NCBI RefSeq assembly: GCF_032714475.1
Contig: NZ_JAWDKD010000011.1
Span: 12,594 to 76,593 of the forward strand
Source: Methanolapillus africanus
Lineage (GTDB): Archaea > Halobacteriota > Methanosarcinia > Methanosarcinales > Methanosarcinaceae
Direction of reading: 5' to 3'
DNA: 64,000 nt
Shown here: positions 17,772 through 26,153 of the stretch, one piece after another
Position numbering within the stretch: position 1 is the first letter of the stretch
Layout: every line of letters begins with the position of its first letter
The notes under the pieces: model-generated
The model's input: the letters and a program-made list of their open reading frames with translations, nothing else
Told to the model about the DNA's origin: nothing
The model's database searches: none
Made by a program: the position numbers and the translations under genes

Positions 17772-18905
17772 ATGTTGACAAACACGTTTCGTAAATTATC
17801 CGTTTTCCTTTTGATTTCTTTGATTCTTTTGGCGTTGACGCCGTCGGCGCTGGCTGACGACACGTTGGTTAACGTTCCCGACGCCAATTTGAAAAAAGCG
17901 ATCAACACGCAGCTGAACCTTGACGCCAACCATTCTTTGACGGTTTCGGACATGGCCAATTTAACCTCATTGGTGGCGCAGTCGGCCGAGATTTCAAATT
18001 TGACCGGACTCGAATATGCGGTCAATTTGCAGTCTCTTTATTTGAACAAAAATGAAATTTCCGACATTTCCGCGCTTGCAAACTTGACAAATCTGTCCGT
18101 TCTGGATTTGGGCGGCAACAACATTTCAAACATTTCCGCGGTTTCAGGGTTAACGAAGCTTGAATATCTTTATGTGAACGATAACAAGATTTCCAACGTT
18201 TCGCCGGCGGAGAATCTTCTGAACTTGAAAGAGCTTTACATCAACAACAACAGCGTGTCCAATATTTCCGTTTTGTATAATTTGACCAATATGGAAGCGC
18301 TTTCCATCGCCAAAAATCCGATTTTTGACGTTTCCGTCCTTAAAAATATGGGCGGCATGACGACGCTGGACATTTCAGACACGGTTGTTCAGGACGCCCG
18401 TCCGATTTACGATTTGAATTTGAAAATCTTGTCCATTTCCTTTGACCAAAAACCGGTTGTAAACATGTCGGAAATTGAGACGCTGGACCTCTTGTTCATT
18501 TCGGACGATCCGGTTTATTACATTGATTTGGAAGACGACGTCATCACTTTCACGAAAACAATTCCGGCCGGCTCCGTTTTGTCTGTTGACAATCCGGCAT
18601 TCTATCCGGACGGACACCCGATTCCGCCGAAAAACGGATCCATCAGCAACGGCGGAACGTACAACGCCGCCACGAACACCATCACTTGGGAAAGCCTGGA
18701 TTCCGTATCCAGCGTCAAGTTCAGTTTCGATAACGAATACGAACCCGGGTTCTCAGGATCGGTCGTTTACGAATTGTCGTTCTCAAGCGCTGAAAGCAGC
18801 GGTTTGTCGACAACAACTTGGGTATTGGTTATCGTCGCGATCGTTTTGATCATCTTGATTGCCGGCGGCGTTTACTTGTATTCGTCGAAAAAGAAGAATC
18901 AATAA
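17772..18905 (+). CDS. Leucine-rich-repeat surface protein, smaller paralogue
   Basis: A 377-residue relative of the LRR gene just upstream: signal peptide (about 1-28, ending SALA), a DANLKKAINTQLNL opening motif, about eight LRR units (LTNLSVLDLGGNNISNISAV type), a beta-rich domain, and a C-terminal membrane helix (TTWVLVIVAIVLIILIAGG) ending SSKKKNQ. Unlike its neighbour it lacks the Pro/Thr linker. TTGGTGG lies just before the ATG. Both arose by duplication or were acquired together. Likely surface-exposed; ligand unknown. Confidence 0.87.
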   Translation: MLTNTFRKLSVFLLISLILLALTPSALADDTLVNVPDANLKKAINTQLNLDANHSLTVSDMANLTSLVAQSAEISNLTGLEYAVNLQSLYLNKNEISDISALANLTNLSVLDLGGNNISNISAVSGLTKLEYLYVNDNKISNVSPAENLLNLKELYINNNSVSNISVLYNLTNMEALSIAKNPIFDVSVLKNMGGMTTLDISDTVVQDARPIYDLNLKILSISFDQKPVVNMSEIETLDLLFISDDPVYYIDLEDDVITFTKTIPAGSVLSVDNPAFYPDGHPIPPKNGSISNGGTYNAATNTITWESLDSVSSVKFSFDNEYEPGFSGSVVYELSFSSAESSGLSTTTWVLVIVAIVLIILIAGGVYLYSSKKKNQ

Positions 18906-18920
18906 ATCGATTCAAGTAAA

Positions 18921-18951
18921 AAGGTAAAACCCGTTCAACAAGTTTTACCTT
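18921..18951 (+). terminator. Terminator hairpin of the second LRR gene
   Basis: AAGGTAAAAC (18921-18930) pairs perfectly with GTTTTACCTT (18942-18951), followed by a T-rich tract that contains a run of 25 T at 18963-18987. Confidence 0.8.
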
Positions 18952-18994
18952 CTTTATTTTTATTTTTTTTTTTTTTTTTTTTTTTTTGTTTTTT

Positions 18995-19050
18995 GCGCAC
19001 GCCGCCGCGCGCGTTATGACGATCACTTTGGGTGATTCGTCAAAAATGAG
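18995..19050 (+). repeat. Dispersed GCGCGCGTTAYGGC element, copy C
   Basis: Core variant GCGCGCGTTATGAC at 19007-19020. The following hairpin is strong: GACGA and TCAC pair with GTGA and TCGTC. The changed core base keeps the stem paired. Between two convergent genes. Confidence 0.7.
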
Positions 19051-19079
19051 TTTTTCATTTTTATGTTTCTCAATTGCAA

Positions 19080-19502
19080 TCATTGCATTTTTCCATCGTC
19101 CAAGCTGAGCTGCCACTGGATTCCGAATTTGTCCGTGACCATGCCGTACGATTCGCTCCAAAACGTTTTTTGGAGTTCCATCTCAACTTTTCCGCCGGCT
19201 TTCAGGTCGTTGAAGAGCTTTTCAATTCTTTTCTTGTCTGTGGAACCGTATGTCAAACTGATATTGTTTCCGGCGACAAAAGGCATTCCGGGCATGGTGT
19301 CCGAAAACATCAGATTGTGCCCATCGATGTTTAAAAATGTGTAAACGATGCGCTTTTTGACGTCGTCGTCCATCGGAAAGTCCGGATTCGGCATGTCGCC
19401 GAACGTCATCATTTGTTGCTTTTCGACGCCGAATGTTTTTGCATAAAATTCGACTGCTTCGCGGCAGTTTCCGTTAAAATTGATGAAGGCTTGCAGAACC
19501 AT
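19080..19502 (-). CDS. VOC-superfamily (PhnB/glyoxalase-like) protein
   Basis: 140 residues from the ATG at 19502 (a TTG at 19541 in frame is an unlikely start). It matches the PhnB-like vicinal oxygen chelate family: FINFNGNCREAVEFYAKTFG opens it, then GDMPNPDFPMDDD, LMFSDTMPGMPF and a C-terminal WSESYGMVTDKFGIQWQLSL. The conserved histidine of some members is not obvious. Members are often annotated as 3-demethylubiquinone methyltransferase-like or glyoxalase-like, but substrate is unknown. It lies convergent with the LRR gene and opposite in strand to the ribosomal cluster. Confidence 0.82.
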   Translation of the reverse strand: MVLQAFINFNGNCREAVEFYAKTFGVEKQQMMTFGDMPNPDFPMDDDVKKRIVYTFLNIDGHNLMFSDTMPGMPFVAGNNISLTYGSTDKKRIEKLFNDLKAGGKVEMELQKTFWSESYGMVTDKFGIQWQLSLDDGKMQ

Positions 19503-19649
19503 TTTCACACGCTCTTGGATTTCAATTGAAATTGTGTTCAAAATTAATCATTTTGACACGCTGATATTATCCTCAAAATATTATAAATAATCTGTCGAAC
19601 GGAAAATGATAAGATGAAATCAAAAAAGAGAAAGAAATCAAAAAGAGAA

Positions 19650-19673
19650 AAAATTGCCGTTTCCGGCAATTTT
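19650..19673 (-). terminator. Terminator hairpin of the PGF-CTERM protein gene
   Basis: Ten-base-pair stem AAAATTGCCG/CGGCAATTTT (19650-19659 and 19664-19673) with a four-base loop, followed on the minus strand by a T-rich tract. About 15 bases past the stop at 19688. Confidence 0.75.
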
Positions 19674-19687
19674 GTTGAGTATTTAAG

Positions 19688-20629
19688 TTACTTTCTGTAT
19701 CTTTTTCCGACAACAATTGCCGCAAGTCCGAGAATGGCAGCGGTTAAGAAGAAGGAAAAACCGGGAGTTTCGTTTGCGGAAATTCTGGACTCCGCAGATT
19801 CAACATCCCACTCAATAGATTTAGTCGCTTCAGTGTTTATAAGATATGTAAGTTCACTCAATAAAACTTCCAACTCATCAATAGTTCCTTCCATTTCGAT
19901 ATTGAATTCTTTTTTATCTTCAATCCATTCATTTTTGTTTGTTCGGTAGTAGTTTGAATTGTCAATAAATATATCATAGAACGCGTTCATTTGATTGACA
20001 GCGTTTTTAAAATCATCCATAAATTCATTTCCGATATCGATCGCTTTTTGATATTGGTCGCTTATTTTTTTTGCATTTTCATACGACTTGTTACCACCGA
20101 CCACATCTTTTTCAATTTTAATTGTTTCCTCATCAATTTGATTCATTTTTTGAAAATCAGCTTCTAATTTTGAGAAAGAACTGATTAATCCTTTTACCTT
20201 TTCTTCATCTTCTGTTTTCAAATATGGAAGCAGTCTCTTCATTGTTTGTCCAATTGATCCAAACTCTTGTTCATCTTTTTTTGATTCCGTTAAATTTGAA
20301 ATATCGCTGGCGACAGAATCAGATGTTATATCTTGCAGCATAAAATGTGTAAATACAATTTTTCGAATGGTGTCAGTATCTTTAACAATCGTTCCATCTT
20401 CTCCGTTTACAACCAAAGTTCCTGTTTGCGTATCGTTTGTTGTAAAACTAATGTAGTAATAAGGGCGCCCTTCGTAAGTGTATGGTCCGTATGCATACGA
20501 AAGTTCTCCATCATGCTGATATGGTTTAGCGGCTTCAGCTGCTTGGAATTGGCTGATCGCGCCAAAAGCAGGTGTTATCAATATTAAAATTAAAAGTAAA
20601 GAAAGAATTCCCATCATTATTTTTTTCAT
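19688..20629 (-). CDS. Secreted protein with PGF-CTERM sorting signal
   Basis: 313 residues. Signal peptide at 1-23 (MKKIMMGILSLLLILILITP, then AFG). The body starts with a YAYGPYTYEGRPYYYISFT segment resembling a small beta domain, then a long acidic, mostly helical region likely to form coiled coil (about 110-285). The C-terminus ETPGFSFFLTAAILGLAA followed by a KRYRK end fits the PGF-CTERM signal cleaved by archaeosortase A, which links proteins to membrane lipid in Methanosarcina and haloarchaea. Partner and function unknown. Part of the surface-protein insert inside the ribosomal cluster. Confidence 0.75.
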   Translation of the reverse strand: MKKIMMGILSLLLILILITPAFGAISQFQAAEAAKPYQHDGELSYAYGPYTYEGRPYYYISFTTNDTQTGTLVVNGEDGTIVKDTDTIRKIVFTHFMLQDITSDSVASDISNLTESKKDEQEFGSIGQTMKRLLPYLKTEDEEKVKGLISSFSKLEADFQKMNQIDEETIKIEKDVVGGNKSYENAKKISDQYQKAIDIGNEFMDDFKNAVNQMNAFYDIFIDNSNYYRTNKNEWIEDKKEFNIEMEGTIDELEVLLSELTYLINTEATKSIEWDVESAESRISANETPGFSFFLTAAILGLAAIVVGKRYRK

Positions 20630-20897
20630 AGTCTAAAACCCACAATTATTATATTATTTCAAAAATAAAATATTTAATTTCAAACACGAATTATTTTTAA
20701 GTGTTTAAAATTAAACATATTTTTTGGAATCACTTCTATATTAATTCATTGGCATCCGGCAACGATAACTCAATTAAAATTGATTTGAATACAATCAATT
20801 TTGATAAAATGAAATCAATCATGAACAAAAACAAATTTTCCGCACTTTTCACATTTGTATTCCAAACTCGACACGCTCATTTTTCCCCGGCAATTCA

Positions 20898-21074
20898 TTA
20901 TTTGAACGGGCCTCCGCAAAACATACAATTTTGTTCGCCCAGATAGCTGCGGTTCCCGCATTCCTTGCATTTTTTAAGCGGCGTTTTCAATATTTCGGCC
21001 AAAGCAATGCCGCCGGTCATCCCGAGAAAAATAATGATTATGTTTGCAAAAATATTTTCCAATTGAATATTCAT
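20898..21074 (-). CDS. Small membrane-anchored zinc-ribbon protein
   Basis: A 58-residue protein. One membrane helix (about residues 9-29, IFANIIIIFLGMTGGIALAE) is followed by a rubredoxin-like zinc ribbon with CKEC at 36-39 and CMFC at 50-53. The AAAGGAG site 7 bases before the ATG supports translation. It stands alone, divergent from uL18. Role unknown; a metal-binding cytoplasmic tail on a membrane anchor suggests a regulator or small assembly factor. Confidence 0.75.
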   Translation of the reverse strand: MNIQLENIFANIIIIFLGMTGGIALAEILKTPLKKCKECGNRSYLGEQNCMFCGGPFK

Positions 21075-21388
21075 TGTTTTACTCCTTTGTTTTCCTTTTG
21101 TTTTCCTTTTTTCGATCTTTGATCATTTCTGTTTTCTTCTTTTTATTTTTGAAAATAATATCTATTTCAAGTTTATAAAACTTTGAAATTTATTTCAAAG
21201 AGTCATTTTTCTTTATTCTTTATATTTCTTCCGTCTTTTCGGATTTCAGAATCTTTATATAGAACTAATCTGTATATAGGAACCCTTTTGATAGGCGCCT
21301 TTTCGGTTCATATTTCTTTTTAAAATATGCCGATTGCTTATGAAAAGAAAAATCAATATTTTATACAAAAATTGTTGAGGAGCTAGTT
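21075..21388 (+). promoter_or_regulatory. Promoter region of the uL18 operon
   Basis: Two TATA-like tracts (CTTTATATAG at about 21253 and CTGTATATAGG at about 21270) sit 100-135 bases before uL18. GAGGAGCTAGTT forms the ribosome-binding site. This gives the second half of the ribosomal cluster its own promoter. The first half of the interval is A/T-rich with no gene. Confidence 0.55.
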
Positions 21389-21907
21389 ATGGCAACAGGA
21401 CCAAGATATAAGGTTCCGATGAGAAGAAGAAGAGAGGGACGGACCAACTACCATTCCCGTCTTGCGCTTCTCCTTTCCAAAGAGAACCGTATCGTCGTGC
21501 GCAAAAGCACACGAAACATGCAAATTCAGCTTATAGCCCCAACACCGATCGGAGATGTCACCTATTCGTCTGCCATCTCAACCGAACTCGGAAAATACGG
21601 CTATAACGGACCGACCGGAAACACAACCGCAGCGTACTTAACCGGCCTTTTATTCGGCCTGCGCACCCTCCAAAACGGATACGAATCCGGTATTTTGGAC
21701 ATCGGGCTTCACGCATCCACACCAGGATCCCGTGTTTATGCAGCTTTGAAAGGCATCGTTGACGCCGGCGTTGATGTTCCGCACGATGAATCCATTTTCC
21801 CCGCTGATGAACGCATCCGCGGCGAAATTGCGGCCGAATACAATGGGTCGGACCTTCCCGCACAATTTGACGCGGCGGTCGAGAAGATTAATGCTGAGTT
21901 CAGGTGA
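21389..21907 (+). CDS. rpl18: Ribosomal protein uL18
   Basis: Large-subunit uL18, 172 residues, binds 5S rRNA. MATGPRYKVPMRRRREGRTN is the archaeal opening; GNTTAAYLTGLLFGLR and DIGLHASTPGSRVYAALKGI are conserved. It restarts the ribosomal cluster after the 6 kb insert. GAGGAGC lies before the ATG. Confidence 0.96.
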   Translation: MATGPRYKVPMRRRREGRTNYHSRLALLLSKENRIVVRKSTRNMQIQLIAPTPIGDVTYSSAISTELGKYGYNGPTGNTTAAYLTGLLFGLRTLQNGYESGILDIGLHASTPGSRVYAALKGIVDAGVDVPHDESIFPADERIRGEIAAEYNGSDLPAQFDAAVEKINAEFR

Positions 21908-21913
21908 TGAAAA

Positions 21914-22543
21914 ATGGCATATGAAGAAGCAGAATGGGTTCCGAAAACAAGACTTGGAAAACTTGTTGCGGACGGACAAATCACAACCATGGAAGACGCC
22001 ATTAAGTCCCGCCTTCCGTTAAGAGAACCCCAAATTGTGGACATTCTTTTACCGGACTTGACGGACGAAGTTTTGGACATCAACATGGTTCAGAGAATGA
22101 CTGACTCCGGACGGCGTGTCAAATTCAGAGCGACCGTCATCGTCGGAAACGGAAACGGTTACGTTGGCCTCGGCCAAGGTAAAGACGTTCAAGTCGGCAA
22201 CGCGATCAAAAAAGCGATCGAAGCGGCCAAATTGAACATTCAGCACATCACCCGCGGCTGCGGTTCCTGGGAATGCGACTGCGGTAACGAACACACCGTT
22301 CCGTACGAAGCCACCGGTAAAATCGGCAGCGTCGTCGTGACATTGATTCCGGCCCCGCGCGGTCTCGGAATTGCCGCCGGAAACACCGCCAAAAAGGTGC
22401 TCGAAAAGGCAGGTATCCGCGACGTTTGGACCCAAACCGAAGGAACAACCCGTACAACGCTGAACTTCGCCAAAGCGACCTTCGTTGCTTTGAACAACGT
22501 CAGCACCATGAGACTTCCGAAGAAAGGAAACGGAGGGGTCTAA
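21914..22543 (+). CDS. rps5: Ribosomal protein uS5
   Basis: Small-subunit uS5, 209 residues, needed for decoding accuracy. The archaeal cysteine cluster CGSWECDCGNEHTVPYE is present at about residues 116-132, and the double-stranded RNA-binding core VGNGNGYVGLGQGKDVQVGN precedes it. GGTGATGAAA lies before the ATG. Confidence 0.96.
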   Translation: MAYEEAEWVPKTRLGKLVADGQITTMEDAIKSRLPLREPQIVDILLPDLTDEVLDINMVQRMTDSGRRVKFRATVIVGNGNGYVGLGQGKDVQVGNAIKKAIEAAKLNIQHITRGCGSWECDCGNEHTVPYEATGKIGSVVVTLIPAPRGLGIAAGNTAKKVLEKAGIRDVWTQTEGTTRTTLNFAKATFVALNNVSTMRLPKKGNGGV

Positions 22544-22545
22544 AC

Positions 22546-23007
22546 ATGTATGCAATTATCAGAATGAGAGGATGCGTCGGCGTCAGAGACACCATTGAAG
22601 ACACGCTTCGCATGCTTCGCTTAAACAAAGTGAACCACTGCGTTTTCCTTCCGGAAAACGACGTCTACAAAGGCATGATCCAAAAATCCAAAGACTACAT
22701 CGCTTTTGGAACTGTGACAGCCGATCAAGTCGCCGAGATTTTCGAAACCCGCGGCCGGCTTGAAGGTGGAGAACGCTTGACCGACGCTTACGTCGCCGAA
22801 AACACCCCGTACGGTTCGATCAAAGAACTCGCGGAAGCATTTGTCGACGGCAAAATCGCGCTCAAAGACGTTCCGATGATGAAGCCGGTTTTCAGACTTC
22901 ACCCGCCGAGAAAAGGACACGCCGGTATGAAGAGAACCGTCCAGCAGGGCGGCGTTCTCGGAAACCACGGCGAAGAAATTGCTGTTCTTTTGCACAAAAT
23001 GAGGTAA
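22546..23007 (+). CDS. rpl30: Ribosomal protein uL30
   Basis: Large-subunit uL30, 153 residues, the long archaeal form. MYAIIRMRGCVGVRDTIEDT begins it, and LHPPRKGHAGMKRTVQQGG is the conserved C-terminal basic part. Start set at ATG 22546, two bases past the uS5 stop, with GGAGGGG as binding site; an in-frame start further up lies inside uS5. Confidence 0.95.
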   Translation: MYAIIRMRGCVGVRDTIEDTLRMLRLNKVNHCVFLPENDVYKGMIQKSKDYIAFGTVTADQVAEIFETRGRLEGGERLTDAYVAENTPYGSIKELAEAFVDGKIALKDVPMMKPVFRLHPPRKGHAGMKRTVQQGGVLGNHGEEIAVLLHKMR

Positions 23008-23017
23008 GGTGGAAAAC

Positions 23018-23512
23018 ATGGGACACATCAGAACTAAAAAGTACAGAGGATCACGCACCTGCGGCGGCGGTACTCACAAAAACAGAAGAGGAGCCGGAAA
23101 CCGCGGAGGCCGCGGACACGCCGGCGGCAACGCCCACCACTTTATCCGCGCCATGCGCGAAGGATACAGACCCGGCTACATCTACAAAGGATTCACCCGC
23201 CCGAAAGCGGTTGTTGACCCGGTCTTCATCGTCAACGTCGGTGAACTCGATGAACTCGTCGCTTTCCTTCACGAAGCGGAAGCCGACTACATCGCGCTTG
23301 ACGGCGACACCTTTGTCGTCGACTTGTACAGCATCGGCATCGACAAAGTTTTGGGAACCGGCCGTGTGACCAGAAAGATGATTGTCAAAGCAGAATCCTT
23401 CTCTGAATCCGCTCGCGAGAAAATCGAAGCGGCCGGCGGAGAATGCATCGAAGTCGACGGTTGCGAATGCGACTGCGACGGTGAATGCGACTGCGAAGAA
23501 GACGAAGAATAA
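23018..23512 (+). CDS. rpl15: Ribosomal protein uL15 with cysteine-rich acidic tail
   Basis: Large-subunit uL15, 164 residues. RGSRTCGGGTHKNRRGAGNR and GRGHAGGNAHHF identify it. Start at ATG 23018, with AAGGTGG just before. The last 25 residues are unusual: after GGECIEVDG comes CECDCDGECDCEEDEE, i.e. five cysteines in a C-x-C-x-C-x3-C-x-C pattern among acidic residues. That is not part of the uL15 fold and could bind metal. Last gene of this ribosomal block; a terminator follows. Confidence 0.95.
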   Translation: MGHIRTKKYRGSRTCGGGTHKNRRGAGNRGGRGHAGGNAHHFIRAMREGYRPGYIYKGFTRPKAVVDPVFIVNVGELDELVAFLHEAEADYIALDGDTFVVDLYSIGIDKVLGTGRVTRKMIVKAESFSESAREKIEAAGGECIEVDGCECDCDGECDCEEDEE

Positions 23513-23922
23513 ATTTGAAAACGTGTTGTTAAAACATGTTTCGAATTGTTTCGAATATGATTAATAAATAAAGAAAGCCGGATCATCCCGCTTTCTTTTT
23601 TTGTTATGATTTTTCAAATCATTTTCGATCTGTTTTGAATTTTAGACGTTTTTCATGTTTTATTCATTTCAGTTTTCGTTCCGTTTTCGTTGTGACCGGT
23701 ATTATTTTTATAAATATCGGACTCATACAATAATTTATTAATACTATTAACCGTTATCACTTACAGCATCAATTTGCGGTTTTAAGATTCATTCAAATTA
23801 TTTCGATTTAATTTCGGGTTTATCTTGGCGCTTACTATTGATTATTTATGTTATCTTATTGATTTATTCATTTAATTGATGAAATTGAGTCTATCTTCTA
23901 TTTCAAAGTCAGGTGTATTCGA
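23513..23922. other. Spacer between uL15 and secY
   Basis: No gene. It contains the uL15 terminator and an A/T-rich promoter region for secY (several TATA-like tracts between 23710 and 23870). SecY is therefore probably transcribed separately. Confidence 0.55.
23571..23604 (+). terminator. Terminator hairpin after uL15
   Basis: AAGAAAGC pairs with GCTTTCTT, with an inner GGAT/ATCC pair, followed by seven T. Confidence 0.75.
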
Positions 23923-25404
23923 ATGAGTTTCAGGAGTGTTTTGGAGCCTTTTTTTAGCAGGTTACCTTCTGTCGCCAGACCTGAAAAACAAGTTCTGTTT
24001 AAAAACAAAGTGATGTGGACGCTTGCGATTCTTGCGCTTTACTTTGTTCTTTCAAACGTTCCTCTGTTTGGTATGTCGGCCGAATCGATCGATTTATTTG
24101 CGAGTTATCGTGCCTTCTTCGCGGGCGCTACCGGTTCTTTAATCGTTCTCGGTATCGGTCCGATCGTCACGGCGTCGATTATTTTGCAGTTGCTGGTCGG
24201 CGGTGACATTATCCACCTGGACCTTTCAGACCCCAAAGATCAAGCTTATTTCCAAGGCGCTCAGAAGTTCCTTGTCTTTGTGATGATCGTTTTAGAAACG
24301 CTCCCGCAGCTTTTCGGTTATATCAAACCGGACCCGGCGCTTGCAGCCGGTCTTGGCGTTGACCTCTGGGTCGTCACATTATTCCTGTTCATCCAAATCT
24401 GTATCGGCGGCGTCCTCATTATGTTCATGGACGAAGTCGTTTCCAAATGGGGTATCGGCTCCGGTATCAGTTTATTCATCGTTGCGGGTGTTTCCCAGCA
24501 GATCATCACCGGTTTAATCAACTGGATTCCGGGTTCAGATGGTCTTGCCATCGGTATTATCCCGAAATGGTTCCAATTAATTACAAGCGGCGAACTCGGA
24601 ACGCTCTTTTCCAGTTCTTCCGGAATCATGTATCTTCTCATCAATGCCGGTATTCTGGCGCTTATTTCCACGATCGTGATTTTCCTCGTCGTCGTTTATG
24701 TGGAAAGCGTCCGGATTGAAATTCCGCTCGCCCACACATCCGTTCGCGGCGCCCGCGGTAAATTCCCGGTCAAATTGATCTACGCTTCCGTTCTGCCGAT
24801 GATCTTGGTCCGCGCTCTGCAGGCCAACATTCAGTTGGTCGGCGTTCTCTTAGCCGGCCGCGGCATCACCATTCTCGGTGAGTATTCCGGCGCGACGCCG
24901 GTGAACGGCATCATGTATTACTTATCGGCCATCAACAGCCCGTCCGACTGGATTCCGACCTATGTGGCGCAAAACTTCGCCTCCATGGGATTTGCGGCCC
25001 CGGCGACCTGGCAAATCGGTCTTCACGTCTTTGTTGACGCTTTCTTGTTGGTTGCAGGCGGTATCGTCTTCGCTCTGTTCTGGATTGAAACCACCGGAAT
25101 GGGCGCCAAACAAACGGCCAAGAAGATTTACAATTCCGGCATGCAAGTTCCGGGATTCAGAAACAACATTGCGTCCATTGAAAAATACATGCAGCGTTAC
25201 ATCCCGAAAGTGACCGTTATCGGCGGCGCTTTCATCGGTCTGTTGACGTTGTTTGCCAGTTTGCTCGGTACGGTCGGCGGCGCCGGCGGTACAGGTCTTT
25301 TGCTGACGGTCAGTATCGTCTACCGTTTGTATGAGGACTTGGCGTCCGAACAAATGATGGAAATGCACCCGATGCTTCGTTCTTTCCTCGGAAAAGACGA
25401 TTAA
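23923..25404 (+). CDS. secY: Preprotein translocase subunit SecY (Sec61 alpha)
   Basis: The channel-forming subunit of the Sec translocon, 493 residues with ten predicted membrane helices. Family markers include the plug/helix 2 region (FAGATGSLIVLGIGPIVTAS), the cytoplasmic loop SVRIEIPLAHTSVRGARGKF and the C-terminal ETTGMGAKQTAKKIYNSGMQ block typical of archaeal SecY. CAGGTG precedes the ATG by a few bases. It sits after uL15 as in nearly all archaea and before a YidC-like insertase gene. Confidence 0.96.
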   Translation: MSFRSVLEPFFSRLPSVARPEKQVLFKNKVMWTLAILALYFVLSNVPLFGMSAESIDLFASYRAFFAGATGSLIVLGIGPIVTASIILQLLVGGDIIHLDLSDPKDQAYFQGAQKFLVFVMIVLETLPQLFGYIKPDPALAAGLGVDLWVVTLFLFIQICIGGVLIMFMDEVVSKWGIGSGISLFIVAGVSQQIITGLINWIPGSDGLAIGIIPKWFQLITSGELGTLFSSSSGIMYLLINAGILALISTIVIFLVVVYVESVRIEIPLAHTSVRGARGKFPVKLIYASVLPMILVRALQANIQLVGVLLAGRGITILGEYSGATPVNGIMYYLSAINSPSDWIPTYVAQNFASMGFAAPATWQIGLHVFVDAFLLVAGGIVFALFWIETTGMGAKQTAKKIYNSGMQVPGFRNNIASIEKYMQRYIPKVTVIGGAFIGLLTLFASLLGTVGGAGGTGLLLTVSIVYRLYEDLASEQMMEMHPMLRSFLGKDD

Positions 25405-25428
25405 TCCAAATCAACTTTAAAAAAAGCA

Positions 25429-25459
25429 GGCGTTTGAAGAAATTCAAACGCCTTTTTTT
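25429..25459 (+). terminator. Terminator hairpin after secY
   Basis: Perfect ten-base-pair stem GGCGTTTGAA/TTCAAACGCC (25429-25438 and 25443-25452) with loop GAAA and a run of seven T. Confidence 0.85.
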
Positions 25460-25493
25460 ATTTCATTTTCTGTTCTATTTTTGTTTTTTTTTC

Positions 25494-25556
25494 AGCGGCG
25501 GCATGCGCGCGCGTTACGGCGGCACATTTATTTGGGTTTGAAAAAACCGCGGTCGT
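25494..25556 (+). repeat. Dispersed GCGCGCGTTAYGGC element, copy D
   Basis: Core GCGCGCGTTACGGC at 25507-25520 preceded by GGCGGCATGC. Downstream of secY, same orientation. Confidence 0.7.
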
Positions 25557-25664
25557 TTTCATTTTCATCTTTTCAAATCCGATTGACTTTGTTTTTTAAA
25601 CTCAAACATTTTCAATACAAACAATTATAAAACGAATATTATATATATTATTAGTTATATTTAT

Positions 25665-25885
25665 TGAATTATATAATAAACGGAGGTGGAATGAAATAGC
25701 GTCTGACATAATTTATACACTCCAGTCAATGATTAGCCTATGCTTAAACCTGAAAAACGATATCACCAAGATAGATTTAAGATTCCGCCGAAAGGTTGAA
25801 TCAAATGTGTCCAAAACTCCTTAAATATTCGAAAATCGACCCCCCGAGGGACCATTTATCCTCATGGTCCCTCGTCCTCTCTTTT
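25665..25885 (+). ncRNA. Candidate small RNA between secY and adk
   Basis: A gene-free stretch whose base composition differs from the flanking T-rich spacers. It has a TATA-like box in front, a hairpin capped by a GAAA tetraloop (GATTC...CCGAAAGG...GAATC, 25779-25802) and ends in a perfect eleven-base-pair hairpin (25845-25855 with 25864-25874) followed by a pyrimidine-rich tail, which looks like an intrinsic terminator. No protein frame: the only ATG with a good binding site (25691) meets TAG after two codons. I do not recognise the family; RNase P and SRP RNA motifs were not found. Confidence 0.4.
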
Positions 25886-26153
25886 CTTTAAATTTCATTT
25901 TTTCCATTTCCGCTTTTTCACATTTTCTCTATATTTTTCCATTTTTTCACAGTTTTTCATATTTTTCTCTATTTTTCCCATATTGTTTTCATTTTGTCTG
26001 TTTTTTTCCGGATTTTTCTGTTCTCCCATTTTATAATTTGATGGTTTTTTGTTTTTCGCACATTTCCATGCAATTCTTTTTATAAGAAAATGTTAATTTG
26101 TATTTACTTTCCTTCTTGTTTTATCCAATCATTCTTATTTTCAGGTGGTATTG
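25886..26153. other. Polypyrimidine tract and adk promoter
   Basis: About 180 bases almost entirely of C and T follow the candidate RNA. A TATA-like CTTTTTATAAG at about 26075 and AGGTGG at 26143 serve adk. No gene. Confidence 0.5.

Larger units (their letters stand above)
25405..25664. other. Spacer with secY terminator and dispersed element
   Basis: No gene. Holds the secY terminator, copy D of the dispersed element, and TATA-like A/T tracts at 25635-25648 and 25668-25680 that could drive the candidate RNA that follows. Confidence 0.55.

Noticed and set aside
25729..25753. C/D box guide RNA
   Set aside because: ATGATTA and CTGA-like boxes are present but C' and D' boxes and proper spacing are missing.
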